Source of the DNA: Deinococcus marmoris DSM 12784
GTDB taxonomy: Bacteria; Deinococcota; Deinococci; Deinococcales; Deinococcaceae
Assembly: GCF_000701405.1 (NCBI RefSeq)
Contig: NZ_JNIV01000087.1
Coordinates: 1-18,872, forward strand
Direction: 5' to 3'
Length of the DNA stretch: 18,872 nt
In this document: piece by piece, positions 7,893-15,861 of the stretch
How positions within the stretch are numbered: position 1 is the stretch's first letter
How the letters are laid out: each line of letters starts with the position of its first letter
Position numbers and translations under genes: made by a program
Notes under the pieces: model-generated
What the model was told of the DNA's origin: nothing
Seen by the model: the letters and a program-made list of their open reading frames with translations, nothing else
Databases searched by the model: none

Positions 7893-7992
7893 TGTGGTAC
7901 ACGGTGCAGAGGGCACCTGCCCGGCAGCGTCCGAATCCCTGGGGGCGTGATTCGACTGGAGGGTGGATGGTACGGTGTGGACGCAATGACTC

Positions 7993-8129
7993 ATACGGAT
8001 TCCGTTTGTTCCGTTAACAAATTGGGAAAGTGCCAGTTTGCCAACTCCACGCCCGGAACCCGTTTCTCTCCTTCTCGCATCCGCTCGGATTTTCATCCTT
8101 TTTGCAAACGATTCAATCAGAGTCCGTAT
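7993..8129. mobile_element. MITE-like element with terminal inverted repeats resembling the IS630 end
   Basis: This 137-bp non-coding stretch starts ATACGGATTCCGTTTG and its other end, reversed, reads ATACGGACTCTGATTG. The inner parts continue to match (GTTnnCAAA, then GG); I count 22 of 32 positions alike starting from TACGGA. The reversed right end also matches the IS630 end at 285-313 (TACGGACTC-GATT, about 22 of 27). TA dinucleotides flank both CGGA ends, as expected for IS630-type target duplication. It lies 136 bp upstream of pprA and about 60 bp upstream of anmK. Confidence 0.6.
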
Positions 8130-8188
8130 CGAGCAGATCGCCTTGAACTTCAACCGGGACGGGGCCTCTCACCGGCAGGGGGCTGTCC

Positions 8189-9355
8189 ATGACCCGCGCT
8201 CCCCGCGTGCTGGGCCTGATGACGGGCACCAGCATGGACGGCATCGACGCCGTGCTGATCGAGCTTCCAGGTTGGCCTGCGCTGGGTGCGGGCGGACGCC
8301 CTCCCCAACTGACTGGCCCCGTACCGCGCGTAAAGGTGCTTGAACACCTCTCAATCCCGTTTGCCGACGATCTGCGCGCTGCCCTGCTGGCCGCCAGCCG
8401 CGACGAGGCCAGGACCAGCGAGATCACCCAAGTCAATTTCTGGTTGGGCGAGGCGCTGGCCGATGCCGCCGCCGAACTTTCCGGGGGTGCCGATCTGATC
8501 GCCAGCCACGGACAGACGGTCCACCACATCCCCGCGCCCGACGACTCGCGCGGCTGGCACACCCGCTCCACCCTTCAGATCGGCGAGGCATCGGTGATCG
8601 TGGAGCGTACGGGAAAGCCCGTGATATCCGATTTCCGCCCGCCCGACATGGTGGCCGGGGGGCAGGGTGCGCCGCTGGTGCCCTTCGCGGACCGGTTGAT
8701 GTACGCCGAGGCCGGGATACGCCGCGCCGTCCATAATCTGGGCGGCATCAGCAACCTGACGTATCTGCCGGGACTGGATGAGGCGGGGGTGATCGCGTTC
8801 GACACCGGCCCGGCAAACGCCCTGATCGACGAGGCTGCTGAACTGTTCGGGAAGCGCTACGACGAGGGCGGACGCCTGGGCGCGGGTGGAACGGTGGCCG
8901 ACAGTCTGGTGCAGACGTGGCGGAAAGACGCCTACTTTGCCGCCACGCCGCCCAAATCCACCGGGCGCGAACGCTGGAACCTGCAACGCCTGCCGGGCGT
9001 GTTCGAGCTGGACGCGGGCGACATTGCCGCCACCGTGACCGCCTTCAGCGCGCAGACGGTGGTGGACGCCTATCGGCGCTTCATCGTGCCGCATGGTCTG
9101 GACGAGATCGTGGTGGCGGGGGGCGGCGCGTACAACCCCACCTTCATGGCGCAGCTCCGTTCAGGTTTAGCGCCCATCCCCGTGCTGACCTTCGAGGAAC
9201 GCGGCTGGAACTCCAGCGCGCGGGAAGCGGCGGCCTTCGCCGTTCTGGGGTATTACGCGTACCAGGGCTGGGCCAATACCCTCCCCCACACGACGGGTGC
9301 GCGGCACGCCGTGATCGCTGGAAAACTGTCGCGGCCAGTGGGGAGGCATGAGTAA
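8189..9355 (+). CDS. anmK: Anhydro-N-acetylmuramic acid kinase AnmK
   Basis: A 388-residue AnmK, close to the family's usual 370-390. It hydrolyses and phosphorylates 1,6-anhydro-MurNAc to MurNAc-6-phosphate using ATP, a cytoplasmic step of peptidoglycan recycling. Diagnostic motifs are [20 protein letters not shown] at residues 6-25, [56 protein letters not shown] and the C-terminal [16 protein letters not shown] about 5 nt before the ATG supports the start. It stands alone here; murQ-like or other recycling genes are not adjacent. The MITE-like element ends 60 bp upstream and may contribute to or separate its promoter. Confidence 0.95.
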   Translation: MTRAPRVLGLMTGTSMDGIDAVLIELPGWPALGAGGRPPQLTGPVPRVKVLEHLSIPFADDLRAALLAASRDEARTSEITQVNFWLGEALADAAAELSGGADLIASHGQTVHHIPAPDDSRGWHTRSTLQIGEASVIVERTGKPVISDFRPPDMVAGGQGAPLVPFADRLMYAEAGIRRAVHNLGGISNLTYLPGLDEAGVIAFDTGPANALIDEAAELFGKRYDEGGRLGAGGTVADSLVQTWRKDAYFAATPPKSTGRERWNLQRLPGVFELDAGDIAATVTAFSAQTVVDAYRRFIVPHGLDEIVVAGGGAYNPTFMAQLRSGLAPIPVLTFEERGWNSSAREAAAFAVLGYYAYQGWANTLPHTTGARHAVIAGKLSRPVGRHE

Positions 9356-9391
9356 AATTACGCCCCTCACCCGCCGCGCCGACTGCCGGAA

Positions 9392-9403
9392 GATACTCTG
9401 GGC
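9392..9403 (+). promoter_or_regulatory. Candidate leaderless -10 of the DUF1175-like gene
   Basis: GATACT (9392-9397), overlapped by TACTCT (9394-9399), ends 6 nt before the ATG at 9404, with no Shine-Dalgarno between. This matches the spacing at pprA and at the diguanylate cyclase gene. No convincing -35 is visible. Confidence 0.45.
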
Positions 9404-10195
9404 ATGACGCGGCGGCACCTCCACTCTGGCCTCTGCCTGCTGTCCTGCCTCGCGCTGGGCGGTGGACTGACGCGCACTGCCGCCCAATCCAACGTTGCCC
9501 AGTCCGGCGCTGCCCAGTCCTCCATCACCCGGTCCAGTCCGTCCAGCGCCGCAGACCGGGACCGAGACGGCTACCCCGACGCCGCCGAGCTGGTGGGACA
9601 GGACCGCGCCAATTTTGCCGACTGGTTCGCCAGCGTCGCCGAGAGCCAGTACTACGGCATGAACGCCGACTGGAGGCCGGAGGACCGCGACTGCGGCGGC
9701 CTGCTGCGCTACGCCTTTGTCAACGCGCTGATGCCGCATGATACGGCGTGGTTTGCTAAATTCAGATACCTGCCACGCCCGAAACTCGGTCCGGTGCAGG
9801 CGTTCAGTTATCCGCTGCCCGTCATCAGCCGCTCGGTCTTCCGGGTGGCGGGCGGGGCGTACCATTCAGGGGATATCGGAGCCGGGAAGCTGGTGGGGCG
9901 CACCACGGTTCAGTACCTCTCTAGCCATTCGATGGTGCGGGCGTCACGCGATATGGACAGGGCGAAGCGCGGCGATCTGCTGATCTTCATCCGTCCGGGC
10001 CTGCGGTCATACCACAGCATGGTGTATCTGGGAGACGGCAGGGTGGTGTACCATACCGGGGCCAGTCCCGCAGAGGGCGGCGAGGTCCGGCTGCTGACCG
10101 TTCAGAGCCTGCTGCGCTACGCCGAGCGTGCCTTTCATCCGGCGAGCAGCAACCCCAACTTTCTGGGCGTGTACCGCTGGAAAATCGCGGACTAG
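9404..10195 (+). CDS. Secreted DUF1175-like, possibly NlpC/P60-fold protein
   Basis: A 263-residue exported protein. Residues 1-28 are a signal peptide (RRHLHSG then a hydrophobic core, TAAQ). A Ser/Ala/Gln-rich linker (29-50) and an Asp-rich DRDRDGYPDAAEL loop follow, reminiscent of calcium-binding repeats. The body resembles DUF1175 (E. coli YfaT type): DCGGLLRYAF with Cys97, GDLLIFIR, YHSMVYLGDGRVVYHTG with His204 and His217. The DCxGLxRY and HxxxYLG spacing recalls NlpC/P60 cysteine peptidases, so a cell-wall amidase-like activity is possible; this is inference. It directly follows anmK (48 bp apart), which would suit a cell-envelope role, but it seems to have its own promoter. Confidence 0.7.
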   Translation: MTRRHLHSGLCLLSCLALGGGLTRTAAQSNVAQSGAAQSSITRSSPSSAADRDRDGYPDAAELVGQDRANFADWFASVAESQYYGMNADWRPEDRDCGGLLRYAFVNALMPHDTAWFAKFRYLPRPKLGPVQAFSYPLPVISRSVFRVAGGAYHSGDIGAGKLVGRTTVQYLSSHSMVRASRDMDRAKRGDLLIFIRPGLRSYHSMVYLGDGRVVYHTGASPAEGGEVRLLTVQSLLRYAERAFHPASSNPNFLGVYRWKIAD

Positions 10196-10198
10196 AAC

Positions 10199-10256
10199 AG
10201 TTCTCCGAATGACGTCACCGGTAGTCTTTTCTTCCGGTGACGTCATTCGGAGAACT
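10199..10256. terminator. 58-bp perfect hairpin (23-bp arms, 12-nt loop) after the DUF1175-like gene
   Basis: The arms 10199-10221 and 10234-10256 are exactly complementary over 23 bp; the core is GAATGACGTCACCGG. The loop is pyrimidine-rich (TAGTCTTTTCTT). It starts 3 nt after the upstream stop codon. There is no T-run after the right arm, so a standard intrinsic terminator is not certain. Alternatives are an mRNA 3'-end stabiliser or two abutted inverted repeats of a lost mobile element. Confidence 0.6.
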
Positions 10257-10454
10257 ACTCTGGAAGCGTCCGCCGTGAATCAGCAACTCCGCCTCTATTT
10301 CCACCGCAAAGTTCCACTGCGGCCAGTCCTGGCAGGCTCGTGAGGCCGCATCACGAGAAGCCCACGACGCCAGTAGACACCTTGAGAGCGCAGTAGAGAG
10401 CCTCAATCGCCCCCACCTGTTCAGTTCCAGCGATGAGAACCCGTTGACCTGATG
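10215..10454 (-). pseudogene. Unidentified gene remnant in the 351-bp intergenic gap
   Basis: The gap 10196-10546 holds the hairpin, this stretch and a promoter. On the minus strand a frame is open from after a stop near 10455 down to 10215. It has no good start codon (only TTG) and no Shine-Dalgarno. The translation looks protein-like (ELNRWGRLRLSTALSRCL, then QDWPQWNFAVEIEAELLIHG) and its last codons run into the hairpin. It could be the C-terminal end of a transposase whose terminal repeat became the hairpin, but I cannot name the family. Confidence 0.3.
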
Positions 10455-10510
10455 AGAAGATCAACCCTGACCATAATGTCCTCAAAATGCGTCTGGCAGC
10501 ACTATTTGCT

Positions 10511-10546
10511 TTCACATCCTGCCTCACCTTTAAGCTATCTTAAGGT
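10511..10546 (+). promoter_or_regulatory. Candidate promoter/operator of the split sensor kinase
   Basis: TTCACA (10511-10516) and TATCTT (10536-10541), 19 bp apart, resemble -35 and -10; the -10 ends 5 nt before the ATG, suggesting a leaderless start. The -10 sits inside a near-palindrome ACCTTTAAG (10526-10534) / CTTAAGGT (10539-10546), which could be an operator. Confidence 0.4.
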
Positions 10547-11386
10547 ATGGTTCATCCGGTCACGGCGTCCAGTCCGCCGTCCCTTTCCCTGATCGAAAAA
10601 TTGCAGGCTGTCACAGAGCAGCTCGCCGCAGCGTCCACCACTGGTGAGGTGCTGGACAGCGTTCTCGCATCGTTGAGGGGGACGCTGGATGCCGTGAGCG
10701 GGACCATTCTGCTGCTCGGCGCATCGGGGGACCATCTGGAAGTCGCACCTGCCAGGGGAGGGGAGACGGGCCGCCGATCCGTGTGGACAGGCGGACCCCT
10801 GAACCGTGCCGATCCTGCCGTGGACGCCGTGATCCGGCGGGAGGCGCTGTACTTCGGGAGCCGGGCCGAGCTGGAACAGGTCTACCCTGAACTGGAGGCG
10901 CAGATGAACCTGTCTGCGGACGGTCTGAATCTGCCTGCGGCCTGCGCTGCGCTGCCGATGCTGCTGGAAGGGCGAGGAATCGGCACCCTGATGGCGGACT
11001 TCCGGGAGCCGCATCTCTTCGCGCAACAGGAGAAAAGCTTCCTGCGAACCCTGGCCGCGCTGTGCGCCGTCGCGCTGGGGCGGGTGCAATTGAGTGAGGA
11101 ACTGGAAGAACGTGTGGCCGCCCGCACCGCCGAGCTGGAAGCGCAGACCCGTTCCCTTCAGGTGGAACGCACGGCCCTGGACGCTTTCGTGGCCTATCAG
11201 GAAGGGGTGGGAGACGAGCGCGACGTGCAGGTGCTGGCACAGCAGGCCATTCAGGTGCTGCGCGCCAGCCTGCCGCATGTCAGCGCCGCGTACTACGAAC
11301 TTGACGGCCCACTGTGGAAGGCGCGGGCTTCAGTACTGGACAACTTCACTTTTTCGTCGTCCAGATCGGCAGAAAGCTTGATATGA
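10547..11386 (+). pseudogene. Split soluble sensor kinase, 5' part (GAF domain)
   Basis: The first 260 codons encode a GAF domain (about residues 15-185; LIEKLQAVTEQLAAASTTGE to FLRTLAALCAVALGRVQL), a helical linker (EELEERVAARTAELEAQ) and the beginning of a second GAF domain (AFVAYQEGVGDE to YYELDGPLWKARA). After the Ala codon at 11327 the frame enters an inserted element and ends 19 codons later at a TGA. Deleting 245 bp joins it in frame to the 3' part, giving a 743-residue GAF-GAF-PAS-HisKA-HATPase kinase. As it stands it makes, at most, a GAF protein without kinase function. No membrane segment is present. Confidence 0.85.
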
Positions 11387-11573
11387 GCAACGATCCCGTC
11401 TGGGACAAGAAATGCGCTGAGAACAGCTTCTGATCTCAAGCGCTTGTCGGCTCTGTCAGGAGGCGGCACGATGGATACAACGTTCTCTCAAACGTCATCC
11501 AAGCGACGAGCAAAGGCTTTTTCGCGTGCCAGTGAAGCTTAAATCCAAGTTGTCCGGTACTGAAGGCGCGGGC
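11320..11573. mobile_element. 236-bp terminal-inverted-repeat element with 9-bp target duplication
   Basis: The element spans 11329-11564. Its ends are TTCAGTACTGGACAACTT and, reversed, TTCAGTACCGGACAACTT (17 of 18 identical). It is flanked by direct repeats GGCGCGGGC (11320-11328 and 11565-11573). The three bases before the left copy also match the last element bases (GAA), so the duplication could be counted as up to 12 bp. No transposase fits in it, so it must be mobilised in trans. It holds only a 23-codon frame at 11471-11542 (starts MDTTFSQTSSKRRAKAF) with a good Shine-Dalgarno (CAGGAGGCGGCACG). The length class and 9-bp duplication suit an IS4-like parent, but that is a guess. Confidence 0.85.
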
Positions 11574-13023
11574 ATGGTCCGGGGACCTGACAGACGAGAA
11601 GACCCAGCAGATTCGCACCGGAGTGCCGCTGGACGCCCCTGATTTTGCCGAGGCCATCCGCACGCGTGCCGCCGTCTTTGCTGACGACTGGAATGCCGGG
11701 GCGAACAGTCTGCCCAGCCCCACGCTGCCCACCACCACATTGCCCGGCACCACAATGTACGGCGCGGTGGCGCTGGTGCCGCTGCTGATTGGGGACAAGT
11801 TGCACAGCATGCTGACGGTGGCCACCACGCAGGCCCACACCTGGAGCGAGCGTGAGAAGGCCATCGTGCGGGCGGTGACGCGCGGGCTGACGCTGACGCT
11901 GGAGCGTTCGGCGGCGGCGGCGGCGCTGGACCGGACCCAGCATTACCTGAAGGTGGCCGCCGAGAACGCCCCGATCCTGCTGTTCGCCACCGACGCGCGG
12001 GGGGTCTTCACGCTCTCGGAAGGCCGCCTGCTGGAGCAGCTCGGGCTGCGGCCCGGTCAGGCGGTGGGCCAGTCGGCCACGGCGCTGTTTGCCCGCGAGC
12101 CGGACCTGCGCGAGGGGCGGCGGCTGGCGCAGGCGCTGGCAGGTCAGACTGCCCATGACCTGACCCACTTTGAAACCAGTGGCGTGTCCCTGGAAAGCTG
12201 GTTTATCCCGGTCAAGGACAGTGTGGGCAGGGTCACCGAGGTGGTGGGCGTGTCGCTGGACGTGACCGAGCGCCTGGAAACGCAGCGCCGTATCGAACGC
12301 GCCAACGAGGAACTGCGGCGCAGCAACGAGGAACTCGAACAGTTCGCGTATGTCGCCTCCCATGACCTGCAAGAGCCGCTGCGGACCATCACCAGTTTCT
12401 CGCAGCTCCTGATCACCCGTTACAGCGGTCAACTGGACCCCCGCGCCGAGGTCTATGTCCGGCAGATCAGCGAGGGCACCGGGCGGATGGCCCAACTCCT
12501 CCAGGACCTGCTGGCCTTCGCGCGCGTGACCAGCGGGGCGGGGGCGCTGGTAGCGGTGGACGTGAACACCGTGCTGGCCCAGGTGATGCAGGACCTGCAC
12601 GCGCAGATCGAGGGGACGGGGGCGGCGATCAGCGTCGGTGACCTGCCCCGCGTGCGCGGCGACGCCTCGCAACTGCGGCAGGTCTTTCAGAACCTGATCG
12701 GCAACGCCCTGAAGTTCCGCGATCCGCAGCGTCCATCGGTCATCCGGGTAGAGGCTGTGCCAGACGGCGCGAATGTTCGTTTCTCGGTCATCGACAACGG
12801 TATCGGGATCGAGGCAGAATTCTTCGGGCGCATCTTCACCATCTTCCAGCGCCTGCATGGCCGCGAGGAATATGAGGGCAACGGCATCGGCCTGTCGATC
12901 ACCCGTAAGATCGCCGAGCGGCACGGCGGCGAGGTCTGGCTGGACAGCACGCCGGGCGCAGGCAGCACCTTCTTCCTGACCCTGCCCGCCGGGGACGCTC
13001 CGGCAGACTCTGCCCCGAACTGA
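11574..13023 (+). pseudogene. Split soluble sensor kinase, 3' part (GAF end, PAS, HisKA, HATPase)
   Basis: This part continues the kinase after the insertion. It contains the rest of GAF2 (WSGDLTDEKTQQI to SEREKAIVRAVTRGL), a PAS domain (YLKVAAENAPILLFATDARGV to VVGVSLDVTERL), a HisKA domain with H-box YVASHDLQEPLRT (His524 of the restored protein) and the ATPase (N-box NLIGNALKF, G1 VIDNGIGI, G2 EGNGIGLSI). The H-box type is that of phytochrome-like soluble kinases. No start codon with a Shine-Dalgarno is obvious; GTG at 11623 is the first candidate. No stop has accumulated, so the insertion looks recent. A shortened PAS-kinase could still be made if a promoter exists within or near the element. 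Confidence 0.85.
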
Positions 13024-13088
13024 ACGGGGCCTGTCTGTCGTGACCAGAAATGTCTGCTGTTGTCAGAAAAGAGTGGCGGGCGCTGAAC

Positions 13089-13094
13089 TACACT
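13089..13094 (+). promoter_or_regulatory. Candidate leaderless -10 of the diguanylate cyclase gene
   Basis: TACACT ends 6 nt before the ATG at 13101. The intervening GGGGTC could instead act as a weak Shine-Dalgarno for a longer transcript. No -35 at standard spacing is convincing. Confidence 0.45.
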
Positions 13095-13100
13095 GGGGTC

Positions 13101-14594
13101 ATGACCGGCGCACCTCTTCCACCCGATGAATATGCGCGGCTGCTGGCCCTGGCCCAGTACGAGATTCTGGACACCCCCCAGGAAGAGGTCTTTGACCGGA
13201 TCACGCGGCTGGCGGCGCATCTGCTGGGTACTCCGGTGGCCTTTATCAATTTCGTGGACCAGTTCCGGCAATGGAACAAATCCGCCTACGGTCCGGGAAA
13301 CACCACCGCAGCGCGGCATGATTCCGTGTGTGCCTGGACCATCCTGGAAGAGGGACCGATGGTGATCGAGAATGCCCACGCCGACCCCCGCTTTGCCCAC
13401 AACCCGATGGTCACGGGCACGCCGCACATTCATATGTACGCGGGCACGCCGCTGACCACGCCGTCGGGTCACCGCATCGGCACGCTGTGCGTCACCGACG
13501 ACCAGCCACACCCGCTGTCGGCGGGCGACCTCAAATCCTTGCAGGATCTGGCCGATCTGGTGGTCAGCGAACTGGAACTGCGCGCCCGCAGCGTGTACCT
13601 GGACCGTGAATTGCAGGCCCAGACCCTGCGCAACGCCGACCTGCAACGCGGACTGGATCAGGCCCAGGTGCTGGAGGGCGTGACCCAACTGATGGACCTG
13701 GACCTGACCCCCGAGGAAACCACCGTGGCGGCCTCGTCGCTGCTGGGTGAGGCGATGGACGCCGATTACACCGGTCTGATCGTCTTTGGAGACGGGGGAG
13801 TGCGGGTCCGGGTGGCGCATCAGCATCCCCGCGTGCCGCAGACGACGCGCGATCTCCCCGGTCAGTTCTCCGACTGGCCCCTGTCACTGACCCACGCCCT
13901 GCGCGGCCTTCAGCAGCCCCTGTACCTGGACAATTATCCGGCCCATCCCCGCGCGCTCAAGGTTCTGGTGGCCGCCGGGGTCCGGCAGATCGCCTGGGTA
14001 CCGCTGGGCACGCACGGCCCCACCACCTCGCTGCTGGTGGCCATGCGGCTGGAGGGCAATGAGGCCACGCGCTGGCGCAGCAGTGACCGCGCGCTGCTGG
14101 AGGCGGCGGGCCGCAGTGTCCGCAGCGCCCTGGAACGCCGCCATACCATGACCCTGGCCCGGCAGGAAGCGCGCCACGATGCTCTGACCGGGGCACTGAA
14201 CCGCCGCGCACTGGACGAGGACATGGCGCGGCTGGAAGAACTGGCCCAGCCGTTCACGCTGGCTGGAATCGATCTGGACGGCATGAAGACGGTCAACGAT
14301 CAGCAGGGCCACGCCCAGGGAGACCGCCTGCTCAAGATTTTTGCGGGCACCCTGAAGTCCACGCTGAATCTGGACGCACAGGTGTTCCGGGTGGGCGGCG
14401 ACGAATTCGTCGTCCTGGGCTGCGCCCCGGACACGCAGATCCGGTCTGCGGTCAATGCGGCGGTGCTGGCCGCGCGTCAGGTGGCCCCGCTACGGGGAGC
14501 CAGCGTCGGCACCGTCCACAGCAGCGAGGGTTCCGGCGAGGCCCTGCTGGCGATGGCCGACGGGCGCATGTACGCGGTCAAGCGGGGCCGCTGA
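13101..14594 (+). CDS. Diguanylate cyclase with two GAF domains (GAF-GAF-GGDEF)
   Basis: A 497-residue soluble protein. GAF1 covers residues 10-160 ([30 protein letters not shown]), GAF2 about 195-345 ([17 protein letters not shown] to SVRSALERR), and GGDEF about 350-497 ([46 protein letters not shown]). The intact GGDEF motif predicts synthesis of cyclic di-GMP from two GTP; the RxxD inhibitory site is not visible at its usual place. ATG 13101 ([15 protein letters not shown]) was chosen over 13050 because the GAF start pattern begins right after it and TACACT ends exactly 6 nt upstream, a leaderless arrangement. It lies 77 bp after the split kinase and may share its signal pathway. Confidence 0.88.
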   Translation: MTGAPLPPDEYARLLALAQYEILDTPQEEVFDRITRLAAHLLGTPVAFINFVDQFRQWNKSAYGPGNTTAARHDSVCAWTILEEGPMVIENAHADPRFAHNPMVTGTPHIHMYAGTPLTTPSGHRIGTLCVTDDQPHPLSAGDLKSLQDLADLVVSELELRARSVYLDRELQAQTLRNADLQRGLDQAQVLEGVTQLMDLDLTPEETTVAASSLLGEAMDADYTGLIVFGDGGVRVRVAHQHPRVPQTTRDLPGQFSDWPLSLTHALRGLQQPLYLDNYPAHPRALKVLVAAGVRQIAWVPLGTHGPTTSLLVAMRLEGNEATRWRSSDRALLEAAGRSVRSALERRHTMTLARQEARHDALTGALNRRALDEDMARLEELAQPFTLAGIDLDGMKTVNDQQGHAQGDRLLKIFAGTLKSTLNLDAQVFRVGGDEFVVLGCAPDTQIRSAVNAAVLAARQVAPLRGASVGTVHSSEGSGEALLAMADGRMYAVKRGR

Positions 14595-14627
14595 AGCACA
14601 GGCTCAGGTCTGCTGTGCTGTTTTGTC
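14595..14627 (+). terminator. Probable intrinsic terminator after the diguanylate cyclase gene
   Basis: AGCACAG (14595-14601) pairs with CTGTGCT (14613-14619) across an 11-nt loop, followed by GTTTTGT. It begins immediately after the stop codon. The stem is short, so strength is uncertain. Confidence 0.5.
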
Positions 14628-14727
14628 CCCACGCCGTGTCTGGGTCAGCCTGCTGGCTACCGAAGCAGTCTCCGATTTTCCAGCCTACCGGAGCGTCCCC
14701 AGTTGTGCCGAAGCTGTATTTCTACTC

Positions 14728-14757
14728 TCTCTTACCTAATGCTTCTTAGGTAAGAGA
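14728..14757. promoter_or_regulatory. 12-bp perfect palindrome upstream of the recombinase gene (possible operator)
   Basis: TCTCTTACCTAA (14728-14739) and TTAGGTAAGAGA (14746-14757) are exact complements around a 6-nt loop. It lies just upstream of a -10-like TAGACT (14764-14769), occupying the -35 region. A repressor or activator could bind here; a terminator is less likely because no T-run follows. Confidence 0.5.
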
Positions 14758-14775
14758 AGGGCTTAGACTGGACGG

Positions 14776-14835
14776 GTGATTCCACTCCAGCCCATTTCCA
14801 CAGTCAAAGTCCAGTGCCCGGACCTCCCCGCATGA
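14776..14835 (+). CDS. 19-aa upstream ORF coupled to the tyrosine recombinase
   Basis: A GTG start lies exactly 6 nt after TAGACT (14764-14769), so the mRNA could begin at this codon. The peptide (MIPLQPISTVKVQCPDLPA) ends with TGA at 14833-14835, overlapping the recombinase ATG at 14832 as ATGA. The recombinase has no Shine-Dalgarno of its own. The arrangement repeats that of the 28-aa ORF before the response regulator. An alternative GTG at 14814 is in the recombinase frame and would make this ORF irrelevant. Confidence 0.4.
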   Translation: MIPLQPISTVKVQCPDLPA

Positions 14836-15824
14836 CCCTGGAGGTTTACCGGGGCGATCTGCTGTCGCGCAGCCGGGAGTGGACCGGGCTGCACGACGAC
14901 GAGTTGCGCCGCCGTGCCGTTCAGGCCGCTGCCGAGAAAGATGATCTTCAACTGGTATCGCTGACCGTCGCGTATCTGGCCCACGGCGGCAGCAGCGGCG
15001 TACTGACCAGTCCGCGCACGGTGGAGGCTTACGCGCTGGGCGTGCGCCAGTACGTGGAATTCGCCTCTGCTCAGGCGGTGGGAATTCTGCGCCCCGGACG
15101 GCACGACGCGCAGGGCTACGTGAACGCCATGCTGGCGGCAGGACGCAAACCTGCCGGGGTGGGCCTGAAAGTGGCCGCCGCCAGTTGCCTGTACCGCGCG
15201 CTGCGCTGGGCCGGGGCCAGTGAGGCCGATCCTTTCAAAGACCTGCGCGTGCCCAGGGACCCCACCCCCGGTATCGTCAAACGCCCCCCCTATTCCGAGG
15301 ACGAGCTGGCCGACGTGATCGACTGCGCCGAGGTCCAGGCCCGCTTTCTGCTGTTCCTGACGGCCCACGCGGGTCTGCGGATCAGCGAGGCCCTGGCGCT
15401 GGACTGGACGGACCTGGACGAGACGGCTCGCCGCATCAGTGTGCGTTCCGGCAAGGGGCGCAAGGGACGCATTGTCGCCATGAGCAGCAGCCTGGGCCGC
15501 GCCTGCCGCCAGTACCGCGCGCTGTACGCCCCCGGCGGCCCGGAACATACGGACGGCAAACGCACCACCCCTGCCGAACGGGTCTTCCGCTACGGCAGCG
15601 TCATGACCGCGCGGTATCACCTTCAGAAGGCGTTCAGAAAAGCAGGCGTCACGTTCCGGGGCTTCCATCCGGGGCGCAAGTACGCCGGAACGCGCCTGCT
15701 GCGGCAGATCAAGGATTTCGGGCGGGTGGCCGCGCATCTGGGCCACGCCTCGGTGGATACCACCCGCAAGGGCTACGCGCAACTGGCAGCAGATGACCTG
15801 AAAGACGATCTGGCGGGCTGGTGA
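14832..15824 (+). CDS. Tyrosine recombinase/integrase (XerC/D-like)
   Basis: A 330-residue phage-integrase-family recombinase. An N-terminal SAM-like core-binding domain covers about residues 10-135 (LQLVSLTVAYLAHGGSS, RTVEAYALGVRQYVEF). The catalytic domain has the full residue set: Arg183 in AGLRISEAL, Lys208 in SGKGRKGR, His279 and Arg282 in HPGRK, His305 in AHLGHAS and nucleophile Tyr315 in KGYAQL. HPGRKYAGTRLL differs from the usual HxLRHTxAT but keeps H and R. It could resolve chromosome dimers or serve an integrated element; no att repeats or phage genes are seen nearby, so a Xer-like or plasmid-resolution role seems more likely. The start could also be GTG 14814. Confidence 0.85.
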   Translation: MTLEVYRGDLLSRSREWTGLHDDELRRRAVQAAAEKDDLQLVSLTVAYLAHGGSSGVLTSPRTVEAYALGVRQYVEFASAQAVGILRPGRHDAQGYVNAMLAAGRKPAGVGLKVAAASCLYRALRWAGASEADPFKDLRVPRDPTPGIVKRPPYSEDELADVIDCAEVQARFLLFLTAHAGLRISEALALDWTDLDETARRISVRSGKGRKGRIVAMSSSLGRACRQYRALYAPGGPEHTDGKRTTPAERVFRYGSVMTARYHLQKAFRKAGVTFRGFHPGRKYAGTRLLRQIKDFGRVAAHLGHASVDTTRKGYAQLAADDLKDDLAGW

Positions 15825-15841
15825 TGGGAATGGTCCCACAC

Positions 15842-15861
15842 CCTTCAGAAAGTTCTGAAGG
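15842..15861. repeat. Perfect 9-bp inverted repeat after the recombinase gene
   Basis: CCTTCAGAA (15842-15850) and TTCTGAAGG (15853-15861) flank two bases, 18 bp after the recombinase stop. It may be a 3'-end hairpin; no T-run follows. A recombination site is possible given the neighbour, but the sequence does not resemble dif. The rest of 15862-16034 shows no gene I can support. Confidence 0.45.

Noticed and set aside
7858..7986. N-terminal extension of pprA back to 7986
   Set aside because: It has no PprA-like sequence and passes through the promoter with TATAAT; the inner ATG at 7857 fits the family.
15842..15861. Inverted repeat as a dif/att recombination site for the nearby recombinase
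   Set aside because: Arm and spacer lengths (9-2-9) do not match Xer sites, and no second copy was seen in the window.
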